Of a stretch of 64,000 nucleotides of DNA, positions 1 to 10,381 are shown piece after piece (the stretch's first letter is position 1; each line of letters starts with the position of its first letter). Source of the DNA: Histoplasma ohiense (Eukaryota; Ascomycota; Eurotiomycetes; Onygenales; Ajellomycetaceae); the NCBI GenBank assembly GCA_017607445.1, contig JAEVHH010000002.1:248001-312000 (forward strand), given 5' to 3'. The notes under the pieces were generated by a model, which made no database searches, had not been told where the DNA came from, and worked only from the letters and a program-made list of their open reading frames with translations. A program made the position numbers and the translations under genes.

Positions 1-45
1 GCAAATGCCGACCAGCGGGTCTTGCTGTGAAGATGGTGCAAAGAC

Positions 46-255
46 ATAGTATATAACCGTTTGTGCCGAAGCCAAAAGGGTTGTGCAATTGCAATAGTTT
101 ATCTTTAATCAAATGTGAAAGGGAAATGGAAAGGCAAGTGAGGGTGTGATATAGTATATAACCGTTTGTGCCGAAGCCAAAAGGGTTGTGCAATTGCAAT
201 AGTTTATCTTTAATCAAATGTGAAAGGGAAATGGAAAGGCAAGTGAGGGTGTGAG
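46..255. repeat. Perfect 2 x 105-bp tandem duplication
   Basis: The segment beginning atagtatataaccg at 46 is repeated base for base from 151, a period of 105 bp, with no difference seen except at the very end of the second copy. Both copies keep CpG sites (aaccg, tgccga), unlike the sequence to the right. The lack of divergence points to a recent duplication, or to an assembly artefact. No gene is visible in it. Confidence 0.95.
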
Positions 256-1049
256 GAATTGTGAATGATCTGTGAGATGAGCAGAGGCTTTCAGACACAC
301 ATGAAACTCTCATCTTAATGATTGACCTCCTCGCACAGGTTGCTATGTGGGGATCAAGATGGTTGGAAGCTTGATGGCAGACAATCAGTTGAGGCACTGA
401 GTTCACTGAATTGTGTGAGCATTCTGTATTTGAGTGAATGTGTAACAGTTCTGTGTGCAGTTTCTGCATGGAGCAGAAGATCTTTCAGTGTTTTCAGTCT
501 CATATTGCAGATATCACAATTCATTGACTGAAACTGCTTCAGATATCATCTCTGAAAATGTTTGATCAGATCTCTCAGTTCACAGAATGAATAGACTCAG
601 TTCATCAGTAAGAGTTTGATATTCTGTAAACAGAGAAAGCATATTTTAAGTTGCTGTTTCATTCAGATCACTTGTATAGCTGACTCAAGAAGTGTGTTAG
701 ATGATGACTGAGTCATCACTTTTATCTTGACAGTCATTGATTTCATGGTGGTTGGCTTGAAGCTGAAGTTATAACTATATCAACAGCAGAGCAGCCTCTC
801 TTCAGCACTGCAGTATGCACTGACAGTGTGAATGATAATAATTCATTGTTGCAGTTTCATCTCTAAGGTCTTTGACAGTAGTGTTAGAACTGCGTTGATC
901 ATGATCATCTATTCAGACATCATATACTCAGACCACTTTAGTGCACTTTTCATATTCTCATTGACAATCTTTTCAGAGAGCTGCTGCTCGCTGTTGATCA
1001 CAGATTGTTTTTGCTGATATTGCTCTAGAATTTTATATTTGAATGCAAT
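256..1049. other. CpG-poor tract downstream of the DUF3435 pseudogene
   Basis: No intact gene is visible. The composition (TGA-, CAGA- and TCA-rich, almost no CpG) matches the decayed recombinase gene to its right. Part of this stretch may be the lost C-terminal end of that gene read on the minus strand, but I could not align it with confidence. Short open frames here are low-complexity. Confidence 0.5.
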
Positions 1050-2980
1050 TCTCATATATTGCTTCTTACTGCAGAGCTGATGAACAGTTTTGTGATATCT
1101 TTTATTTCATTTTTTATGCTTTTCAACTCAGCATCTGTATTTCACTTCTTATTATTGATCTTTCTCAGTCTTTCATTAGTATCTCTGTCTCATTCAACTA
1201 TGAAGTCAGCTTGCAGTAGAGTCATGATACTTCTTCAGATATTCAACTCTTCAAGCAATCTTCAGAATGTATGACTGATCATTTACTGATTTTGACTGCT
1301 TCAGCATCAGCTTTCACAGTCAGTGAGAGTTGATGAATCAATTCATTGAGCATATCATTCTCATCAGCATCTTCTGCAGCTCAAGGCCACAGTAGATACT
1401 GAGAACATCAGCAGTGATGTTTCAATTCAGATAGTGTTTGAGAAATATATTGATGCTGATGTGCTGAAGCATCAGATTCTAAAGAGAATTGCTCACATCT
1501 GCTGTTTGATGACAGCATCATCAACAGACATACTCACTTTTGAAGAGAGAAGAGAAGAAAGAGACAGATGAACATTCACAGCTCTTATTAAAACTCTTCA
1601 TTACTATATTATAAAGAATATAAGATTTCATGATCTGTTGAAAGCTTATAATCTCACCACTTTTTTTCATCTGAGTCTGCACTGATACTGTGATTAATTG
1701 AATCTCATATGTAATCTGAATGCCATCTTCTTTACAAACAGCTGAGCAGAAGACAAACAGATTCATCAGATTATTTCACAGCAGTAATTTCTACTGATTG
1801 AGTTCATTCAAAATGCTCAGACTGTAGAGGTTCTCAGAGTGTCTGATGTCTGATAACTTGAATATCTGAATGTGGAACAGCATTCTCAGAAGAAAGATAT
1901 GAGAACTGAGTATCAAAGTTAAGTTGTAGATAATCTTTGAAAGTCAAAAAATGTTACTGAACAGAGAGTTAGTCAGCTTATGAAGAAATAAGACAGTCAA
2001 TAAGAGAAAACTTACACATTTTTTATACTCAAAAAGGTTTTGATGAAGTGAGTGATCAGCTCAATATACAGACAGAGTGTGTAGAAATGAGGGTTCTGAA
2101 TCAGCATAAGTTTCAGATTCTAATACTGAAGCTGAGTTAAGATATCTGATCAATTGCTCATGACTTTCACAATCTGACAGAAGAGAATCAGCTTGACACA
2201 CAGCCAGTCAATCAGAAACTTCATCTCATTCATAATCAGAAGCATACAGAGATACTCTATAAGATTGTTAATATACATGAAATTCTTCAGCCTCTTCTCA
2301 TAGTTGAGTTTCTTCTCATCAGCAATGAGCTCAATCACCTGCTGCAATAGTTTAGACAGAGATATCAAGAAAGAAGAGGATCAGACATCAGAGTAGAAGC
2401 CACATTACATTCTGTGCTTGTGTCATGATCAGAGAATCAATGCTGTCATCTGTGTCTTGCTTATAGATCTGGGAAAATTGCTTTCAGAAGGTTTCCAGGG
2501 AGCTGATGACTTGGATCCTCAGTTGCCTTCTTCCCCCTTTGCTGCAACACTGGTCGCAGGCCCAGCTGAGGAACCCTTTAAGGGATTGGATCGAGAGAGT
2601 CCAGTAGGCGTCGAGCACATCCCTTCTCCTCATGTATTCGCAGTATCTGAGAGCCTCCACGGTTAGCGGTATGGTTTGGGCCTCACTTGAGATCACACTC
2701 ACTGGTGCCAGTGGTCTTGGACTCTATCCATGTTATCAACTGTGGTTTTCTTCAAGCGGCGCTGCCGGAGTTGTTTGACATTGAGAGTAGTCTCCTCAGC
2801 CTCATAATGTTCGGGAGGAGGAAGCTTGTCATCTTCTGAAATCTCCGCATCACTGTCGTCGCTGTCGTCGCTGTCCTCGCTGTCGGTCTCCTCGGTCCCG
2901 TCGGTATTTTCGTCGCTGTGGTCTGAAAACACATCATCGGCGTAGTCCGACTCGCTGTTGGAGAACTGGGAAGCAGGCAT
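1050..2980 (-). pseudogene. DUF3435 (FluG-domain / Starship captain-like) tyrosine recombinase, decayed
   Basis: Read on the minus strand from the ATG at 2980, exon 1 encodes a Ser/Asp-rich acidic N-terminus (MPASQFSNSESDYADD) ending DRVQDHWHQ. A 56-nt intron (GTGAGT...CTAAC...CTCTCAG, about 2645-2700) joins it in frame to SIQSLKGFLSWACDQC and VISSLETF. Further left, DUF3435 landmarks can be read through TGA stops: LILSSHIFLLRMLF (about 1861-1920), FVFCSAVCKEDGIQ (about 1730-1765), INIFLKHYLN (about 1440-1470) and GLELQKMLMRMICSMN. DUF3435 proteins are tyrosine recombinases, and Starship captains belong to this family. An in-frame extension to 3406 exists; I prefer 2980 because the acidic start resembles family N-termini. 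Stops are mostly TGA at expected Arg or Trp codons. The 3' end is not resolved. The family assignment is strong; membership in an actual Starship is only inference. Confidence 0.85.
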
Positions 2981-3480
2981 GCTGGAAGTCAGGCAAGAAG
3001 GAGCCCCGGCGACGACGCTGAGGGATCGGAGTGTGGGCGGACGAGGATAGAACGCAGAACAGGGGAAAGATGAGAGGAGGGATAATAGACAGTGTGATAT
3101 GGAAACGACGACAGGCTGGAAGAATTTATTGATGAGACTCGTGGATGCATCCGGAGTGAAATGAGAAGAGTAGAAGGCCACCTCTCTCCTCTGGAGAGAG
3201 GATGGTGACTGGCAGAGGGGAAGGGATCCATTTTGAGTCACCCGGCATGAAAAGAGCGTGGCCTCTGGTTTGGTGTGAGGGAGGGTGGTTGAGTGAATGA
3301 CAACAGGCTGGCCAGAGGAGCGTTTCAAAGGTGGTGCAGCATGGCCATCACTCTGATTGGATGCATGCATGTTGGAGGAAGGGTGCGTGGCGGCACAGCC
3401 TGGCAAGTAGATGTCGCAAAATGGCGACGGGACCAGGTTCTTTCAGCCACCCGCCTGCCATCACATTGTTTAATTCAGTA
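2480..3480. promoter_or_regulatory. CpG-retaining 5' end and promoter of the DUF3435 gene
   Basis: This ~1 kb is visibly GC-richer and CpG-containing (for example the GTC/CGT triplets around 2848-2890 that encode the acidic run), while sequence on both sides is almost CpG-free. It covers the recombinase's upstream region, its first exon, its intron and the start of exon 2. The changeover at about 2480 lies inside the coding region. Whether this is an unmethylated promoter-type island or the edge of a duplicated, mutated tract cannot be decided from one copy. Confidence 0.6.
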
Positions 3481-4660
3481 ATTTTTTTGACAATTATAGA
3501 TTGAACAAATGAGTTTTGTTTTATTTTTTTATTTTTTTTTCATTATTTTTTTTTTGCTGAAGATTTTTGTTTTTTTTTTTTTTTATAATACAAGCTGCAA
3601 TCACTTGCTTGCACTTGCTTATCCAGCTTGAAAACGCGCCGTTTAATCCCTCAGGCAAACATAATGAGATATCCAATAGCCACACATGACTCATATATGT
3701 GAATTCCATGTAATCTACAGCTGTCAATAGAGAACAATCATATAGATGAAAAGGATGAATAATTTCATAATAATGTTGTAGAGTTAATGTAGAAGTGTTA
3801 AGTGAGATGTAATTAAATATCAAATAGCTTATATAGTCAAATAGCAAGCATCTGAAATACAATAATTTACATCTATCAATTCTCAAAACATCTGTAATAC
3901 AATCAAAGCAGTCAAAATAACTGAATATAAATAGAGAATCATTAAAAAATAAAGAAAAACAGCTCAGAAATGATGAAATTACAGTTAATAATAATATAAA
4001 ATAAATTCAGCAAGCTCAGCAGATTCTGAAAACTCAGTAATTTATATTATTCATCAATTCACTCTTACTTTATTTTTAATAGTTTATTAATTCATTTGTA
4101 TTCAATTTTCAACAGTTTTAGCAACTCATCAGCTCATCTACACTCATTCTTCAACAGTTATATCAGCAGTTCATTAATGTATGAATATCAGAATATAAAC
4201 TACAATTATTAATTGAATAAATCATCAGAAATAACAGCAGAGTTGTTGCACAGTTGTAAAAAATAAAATTCAAAAAAGATATAATACTGTATCAGAAGAA
4301 TTTTGAATCTCAGTTAAAAAAAATAATAAATATAGAATCAGCATTTATTCACAGCTGTGATATCAAAATCAATTTATTATACAGTTTATATAAGAAAAGT
4401 TATAATCTATTTATTGAATATATTATAATCTCTGATATATTGAAGAAGATTTATATTAATTGTTATTACAATTCACTAAGCAAACACTGTAGTTTACAGT
4501 TTGATAAGTAATGAATTGTCTCTATTACATACAAATAAATTAGTAAAAGATATATACAAAACATATATACTGATATGAAAATAATAGAAAATAAGTAGTT
4601 TATTGTCTTTATCAATATAATTACTACTGACTCTGCAGCTGCAGAGAAGAATGAGAAAAG
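3481..4660. other. AT-rich intergenic tract
   Basis: The sequence is very AT-rich, with a T-homopolymer cluster at about 3520-3585 and long A/T runs. No open frame resembles a known protein and no LTR-type terminus was recognised. The one odd piece is about 3600-3660, which is less AT-rich and carries three CpGs (aaaacgcgccgtttaatccc). Confidence 0.6.
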
Positions 4661-5191
4661 TGTAAGAAATAGATTATAGAAATAATTATAAAAATAGTAT
4701 AAAGTATATATAAAGAATATTAAAAAGATAGTAATCTCTGTTATTTAAAATTAATCACTGATTTTCTATAATCTATAAATATCAGTGAGTGTTATATAGA
4801 TAATATTGTTATTATATTATATTTATTATAATTGATTTTGATATTGTAATATATTTGTTTATTATTACTTTATTATATATTATCTTTGTTTATTTTTATC
4901 TTTTTTTATTATACTCTTGCCACTGCTATTTCTATATATATATATATATCAATATATGTATTTCACATATCTTTTTTCTCTTTTTTTTCTTTTTTAGTGA
5001 TTAGCTATGCTACACTATTATTACTACTATATTACTATTGCTATTATCTCTGCTATACTATATACTATCTTCTACTATTCACTCTTCACACTGTCATCAT
5101 CTTTTATAGATATATTTTATATCTTTCTATTATAATATAGTTATTTTCTAATATAGATATTTCTGTTGCATCTATTACTATATCTATTACA
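4661..5191 (-). repeat. Ancient solo LTR related to family A
   Basis: It begins tgtaagaaat and ends ctattaca, like the family-A LTRs. The order of shared blocks is also the same: gatagtaatctctgttattt, aatcactgat, atcagtgagtgttatataga, then ctaatatagatatttctg. It is about 530 bp long against 271 bp for A1 and A2; the excess is AT-rich, low-complexity sequence in the middle (about 4805-5130). Decay extends beyond CpG sites, so it is older than the nested copies. No internal region flanks it and no clean TSD was found. Confidence 0.75.
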
Positions 5192-5891
5192 AAGAAAGAA
5201 AAAGAGAAAGAAGTAGACTATCAGTATAAAATCAGATCAAACAGCTGAATCATTCAATTCATTCAAAAAAAACAAATGATATTTATGATACTGAAGAATA
5301 AAAAGAAAAATGATGAAATAAATGATAATAAAGTTATAAAACTGAAGTTATTACAACTGTAAATAAAGATATATTGACTTTATAAAATGAAGAAAAAAAT
5401 GAAGTGTTTGTATAGAAAGTGAAATAAAACTGTGAATTTATTATAGATAATTCAACTCAATTAACAAAACATCTCTATAAATATTACAATTTTAATTAAA
5501 AAATTTGAAAAAATAAAAAATAATATAAATAAGCTGTATGAATCTGTAAAATGAACTCAGTGAAATGATATTACTTTTTTCTTTTTTTAATAGTTAGTAT
5601 CAATTTGAAATAACAGTTTTTTATATATTCAAAAATCTCTATTTTAACATCTGAAGATGTCATTCTATAGATAATGAAGAAAAAATAATAGTAGCAGAAG
5701 AATTAATTGAAAAACTGTAAAATCTCTGAATATATTTTATTTAATATACATCTCTTATCATTCTCATTCAGCAGAACAGTCAACTGACTAATATTTATAA
5801 TTCAAAAAAATGTAATATACAGCTGATTATATGAGAATATAAGATTTCTAAGATTAATATCAACTGTAGAAAAAAACTGCTTTTAAGATTT
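5192..5891. other. AT-rich tract without recognisable genes
   Basis: Extremely AT-rich sequence with short A/T runs and scattered CAGA and TGA motifs. No coding similarity was recognised in any frame. It is probably the remains of old repeats, judging by the duplicated blocks immediately to its right. Confidence 0.5.
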
Positions 5892-6299
5892 ATTAATTAT
5901 CATTACAAAATATAAACAGATTGAAAACTGACAGCAAATCATACTAAATGAATATAAAGAATGTAAATACAGTAGAGAACATTTATAAAAAAAAAATAAA
6001 GATTAATATTAAAGTTGTACAAACTGCAGAGCTGACTGTTGAGCTGAATCTTTTTATAAATTTAATGAAATATATATGAGATTATATAAGATTATATTAC
6101 AGCATTTTTTGTATAGAAAAGTTTATTTTTCTATAATATAAAGAGAGATTAATTGTCATTGCAAAGCATAAACAGATTGAAAACTAACAGCAAATCATAC
6201 TAAATGAATATAAAGAATATAAATACAGTAGAAAATATCTGTAAAGAAAAGAATAAAGATTAATATCAGAGCTATACAGACTACAGAGCTGATTGTTGA
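5892..6299. repeat. Diverged direct repeat, ~150-bp units
   Basis: The unit at 5892-6042 (attaattatcattacaaaat... to gagctgactgttga) recurs at 6149-6299 with scattered transitions. Both contain aacagattgaaaact and agcaaatcatactaaatg. The period is about 257 bp. The units are separated by a copy of the promoter-like repeat described in the next entry, so the original arrangement was probably a head-to-tail array. Confidence 0.85.
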
Positions 6300-6711
6300 T
6301 TTGTTTATTTATATAGATTTAATATTCTGAAGAAAACAAAGACAGCACTCATATTTCAAAAATTTTTCAAAGAGTATAAAGATGTGCTATACTGAAAACA
6401 TTTTTATATACACAGAGAGAGATAAAACAGAATTCAGATGACAATTTTTGAGAAGATTCAGTTCATTGAAAAGAATTTTACTGAACTGTGTATTCACTTC
6501 TGATTCAATGTATGATCATTTATGATGAGACTATAGTGTGATTCTCTGAGAGAACTGCTGCTGTTATGTCTGAAAGACTTTGAGCTGACTGTTGAGCTGA
6601 ATCTCTTTGTGGATTTGATAGGGTGCACATGAGGTCATGTGAGATCACATTACAGTGTTTTTTGCACAGAAAAGTTGGTTTTTCTATAATATAAAGAGAG
6701 ATTCTCAGTTG
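6021..6711. repeat. Second repeat pair with a TATA-like core (6021-6150 and 6571-6705)
   Basis: The block at 6571-6705 (gagctgactgttgagctgaa ... ctataatataaagagagatt) reappears in more decayed form at 6021-6150. The right copy keeps gatagggtgcacatgaggtc, where the left copy has only A/T-biased remnants. Both end with ctataatataaagagagatt, which could be a core promoter. This may be remnant LTR material, but I cannot match it to a family in the window. Confidence 0.75.
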
Positions 6712-6835
6712 TTGTTTTTGTTTTTATTTTTTAATTTTCAAAATGCCTACAGACATATAATGATATTTCTGTTGTGACATCAAAAAGATAATGATATTTG
6801 ATAACACTTATATTATAATTAGACTGTAAATCATT

Positions 6836-7286
6836 ATTACAATTCAGTCATCTATAGCATCTGTTGCTGAAGAATACTTTATAGATCTAAGTTATCATTC
6901 ATCACATTCAGATGCAGCAGATGTTCATAGAATTGTTCATAGTTCATTTTGATATATAAAAATATGTAATAAAAAAAATACTTGTAAACACTCAGTTCTT
7001 TCACAGATACTATTCACAGTGTTGCAGCACTAAGCTTTATCAAGCTTCTTTATGAACACTATTTACAGCATTATGATTTGTAGACACTCAGACCTCTTTA
7101 TAGAACACAGTTGATTGTGTCTCAGACACTTAGACACAACAGTCTATATAATTAATAATAGAGACATTCAGACTTACAAGAAATCTCTTGTAATAACTAG
7201 ACACTCAAATCTGTAAACAATACACTTAAGTGTAAGAACTAATAACAAGACACTCAGATTTTAAATACAGAAGAATCAATTTATAA
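6836..7286 (-). mobile_element. Family-B fragment (B-1): leader and gag start, minus strand
   Basis: Read on the minus strand this matches the 5' leader and first gag codons of the family-B elements. The gag N-terminus MNYEQF lies at about 6940, and the leader's repeated TCTGAGTGTC motif runs rightward to its LTR at 7287. The element is truncated on the left at about 6836. It is the oldest layer of the nest, since B0 lies inside its LTR. Confidence 0.8.
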
Positions 7287-7425
7287 TGTAATAGATGTAC
7301 TTCAATTAACAATCTAACACTATTCTAATATAGATTATGAATTGATTAAGAAAAGAAAGAGAAAAGAAATCAGAAGAAAAGATTGTACAAAGAAGATTTT
7401 TATAGAGAAAAGTTTGAGATAAAAG
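7287..7425 (-). repeat. LTR of B-1, left part
   Basis: It starts tgtaatagatgtacttcaat, the reverse-complement 3' end of the family-B LTR. It is interrupted at 7425 by B0 and resumes after the duplicated target aaaag at 56801-56805. All CpGs seen in the best-preserved LTRs of this family are lost here. Confidence 0.85.
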
Positions 7426-7958
7426 TGTGATGGATTAGCATCTATTAATAATTAACTTATGCAATCAACTTCTCTTCTGCATCTGCTTGTTTCTGACTGT
7501 TGTAATCTCATATAATTCTCAATGTTCTTCTGCTCTGTGCTCTGCACTTGTGTAGTTTCTAATGATTCTTCTATATAGCTCTTAACATTCTTTCACTTCA
7601 TGCTCTGTATTTGTGTAGTCTCTAATGATTCTTCTGTATAGCTTCTAATGTTCTTCTGCTCTGTGTTCTGCACTCATGTAGTCTCTAATGATTCTTCTGT
7701 GTAGCTCTCAATGATTTCTTCATTCCACACTCTGTGCTTGTGTAGTTTCTAATGATTCTTACATATATCTCTTAATGTTCTTCCACTCTGCACTTCACTG
7801 TGAAGCAGCTTCTGATATTCTTTCACTCTGAACTTCTCTCTATAAAAATCTCTTTTATACAATCTTTTCTTCTGATTTCTTTTCTCTTTCTTTTCTTAAT
7901 CAATTCATAATCTGTATTAGAATAGTGCTAGATTGTTAATTGAAGTACATCTATTACA
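7426..7958 (+). repeat. B0 5' LTR
   Basis: 533 bp, TG...CA termini (tgtgatggattag ... ctattaca). It contains about four 63-bp internal tandem units and a TATA-like ctctataaaaatc about 110 bp before its end. CpGs at the 3' end of the LTR have decayed (ttaattgaagtacatctatt). Confidence 0.9.
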
Positions 7959-8359
7959 TTACAAATTGATTCTTCTGTGTTTAAGATCTGAGTGTCTTGT
8001 TATTAGTTCTTATATCTGAGTGTATTGTTTAAGGCTTGAGTGTCTTGTTATCAGTTCTTACACTCAAATGTGTTGTTTACAGATCTGAGTGTCTAGTCAT
8101 TACAAGAGATCTCTCATGAGTCTGAGTGTCTCTATTGTTAGTTATATAGACTGTCATATCTAAATGTCTGAGACACAATCAACTGTGTTCTACAAGATCT
8201 GAGTGTCTATAAACTGTAATGCTGTGAATAGTGTTCATGAAGAAGTTTGACAAAGCTTAGTGCTGCAACACTGTAAATAGTGTCTGTGAGAGAATCAAAT
8301 GTCTACAAGTATTTCTTTTTTTTTTTTTTTATTATTATTACATATTTTTAGACATTGAA
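7959..8359 (+). promoter_or_regulatory. B0 5' leader with repeated TCTGAGTGTC motif
   Basis: Between LTR and gag ATG the leader carries about nine spaced, imperfect copies of (A/G)TCTGAGTGTCT, for example near 7986, 8012, 8033, 8081, 8119, 8198. The same array occurs in B3 and, inverted, in B1 and B-1. No canonical TGG-type tRNA primer-binding site is seen just after the LTR. It may serve packaging, translation or priming; that is not shown by sequence. Confidence 0.6.
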
Positions 8360-9432
8360 ATGAACTATGAACAATTCTACAAACACTCACTGCATTCAAA
8401 CATGATGGACAATAACTTAGATCTACAAAGCATTCTTCAGCAGCAGATGCTATAGATGACTGAATTGTAACAACAACTTATTGAAATGAGCACTCTCATA
8501 TTTATCATTTCTTCTACACTCATATTTCATGAAAAGCTCTCAAGAGAGAAGCTTTCAATTCTCAACAAATATGAGAGAGATCTAGCACTCTATTTTATGT
8601 GAAAGTTGAAAGTGAACATCAAATTGAACATCAATGAATGAGCAATAGACTCACTATCCAATCAAGTGTGGTATATTTATAGCAGATTGAATGATGATGT
8701 GTTAGCAAAATTTCAATTCTGAATGAGTCATTGTCAGAATCATCAGCATATGTCAGAGCTAGTCTTTCAACAACTCAACTCTCTCTTCCTCAATTCTACA
8801 CTTCAAGCCAAAATATTAGACAGATTTAATCAAACTCATCAGATAAATGTTGTATTGACAACTTATCTTTCTGAATTTGATCACAAGCTTCTAGAAGCAG
8901 ATGGGTAAAACTGAAATGATGCTGTCAAAATCAACATATTATTCAAGAACTTGAACTTTCAGTTGCATAATCAAAGTATAGAGTATTCAAAACTCTCAAT
9001 ATACAGTGAATTCTGTACTAATCTTCATTTATTGAACAATAATCTGTCTCAGTTCTGCATGCTTCAAAATTGCAGAGAATTTCATCAAACAAATATTTAT
9101 ATTTCAAATCACTCTGCAGCACTTCTCATCTCTGAATCAGAATCAATGAACTGAGTTTCATATATAAATACAAGTCATCTGAGAGTTCTCAACATCTCAG
9201 AGAAGAATATCACTGACTGAATCATCAGAGAAGTCTGCATACACTGTGACAAGTCAGAGCACTTTGTGAATCAATATTCAAATGTGATTGCTCTGAGTAA
9301 ACCCCTCACATATATAAACACTGTGTTGTCTGTGAATAGACAAGAACAGAGAAAAGATGAGCTCTTGCTCTAAAACACAGACAAGAGCTCAAGAAGCAGA
9401 AAGTTAGCTGAAGATTCAAGTAGAAAATACAA
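8360..9432 (+). pseudogene. B0 gag
   Basis: It starts at the ATG at 8360 (MNYEQFYKH), right after the leader. It has a Gln-rich N-terminal segment (ILQQQML), a capsid-like helical middle (VVLTTYLSEFDHKLLEADG), and a zinc knuckle near 9235-9275 reading CIHCDKSEHFVNQY, where the last Cys of CX2CX4HX4C is now Tyr. Several in-frame TGA codons break it. The same frame in B3 keeps that Cys. Gag would form the virus-like particle and bind RNA. Confidence 0.8.
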
Positions 9433-9847
9433 GTGAACATAATCATAATTTCTGTCATTGTAAATAGTCTAGTCAATGTACAAGCAATGATAGACAGTGA
9501 TTTTCTTCATTACACTCTTATAGACACTCAGCTGATTGAGAAGCATAAACTTCAGTGTATTCTCTTTGTCAAATCATATAAACTCAGTGAATTTGACAGC
9601 CTCAGAGGATCCATCTTCTACAACATAGTAAGATTTAATTTCAATGTAGAAGAACACAAGAAAAAGAATGTATATGTATACAAAATACAAAATCTTGAGT
9701 ACAATCTAATACTCAGTCTATCATGACTCACAGAATTTGAAACCTTGTTGAACACATGCAATCACTGTCTTATTTTCTCAGAAGATGATTGTGTTTACAA
9801 AAAGAATGTTGATAGAACTGCTGATCTCACTCAAATATCAGTGAAAA
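9433..9847 (+). pseudogene. B0 pol, N-terminal part (protease)
   Basis: It lies in the -1 frame relative to gag and includes VQAMIDSDFLHYTLIDTQLI, a retropepsin-like segment with DSG read as DSD. The frame continues to the insertion point of B1 at 9847 and resumes at 23079 with the same protein context (ISVK / VYKLLTHQ). Confidence 0.8.
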
Positions 9848-10381
9848 TGTAATGGATGTACTTCGATTAACAATTTGATACTATTCTAATTACAGATTAT
9901 GAATTGATTAAGGAAAGAAAGAGAAAAGAAATCAGAAGAAAAGATTGTATGAAGAGGGTTCTTATAGAGGAAAGTTCAGAGTGGAAGAATATCAGAAGCC
10001 ACTCCACAGTGGAGTGTGGAGTGAAAGAACATTAAGAAATACATGTAAGAATTGTTAGAAGCTACATAAATGTGGAATATGAGATGAAGAAATCATTGAG
10101 AGCTACACAGAAGAATTGTTAGAGACTACATAAATGTGAAACACAGAGTGAGAGAATGTAAGAAGCTATATGAAAGAATTGTTAGAGATTACATGAATGC
10201 AGAGTATAAAGTGAAAGAATGTTAAGAGCTACACAGAAGAATTGTTAGAAACTATATGAATTCAGAGTACAGAGTGAAAGAACATCAAAAATTATATAAG
10301 ATCACAACAGTCAGAAACAAGTGAATGCAGAAGAGAAGTTGATTGCATAAATTAATTACTAATGAATACTAATCCATCACA
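9848..10381 (-). repeat. B1 3' LTR
   Basis: 534 bp. It starts tgtaatggatgtacttcgat, keeping one CpG at its outer edge that the inner end of the other LTR has lost, and ends catcaca. It contains the 63-bp tandem units. Confidence 0.92.

Noticed and set aside
2989..3231. Short minus-strand frame upstream of the recombinase
   Set aside because: Overlaps the probable 5' UTR/promoter in another frame; no recognisable domain.
4886..5140. 84-residue plus-strand open frame
   Set aside because: Ile/Tyr/Phe low-complexity product of AT-rich sequence in the middle of a solo LTR; no protein-like features.
7959..8340. CRISPR-like array of repeated motifs
   Set aside because: Motifs are short, imperfect and irregularly spaced, and lie in a retroelement leader of a eukaryote.
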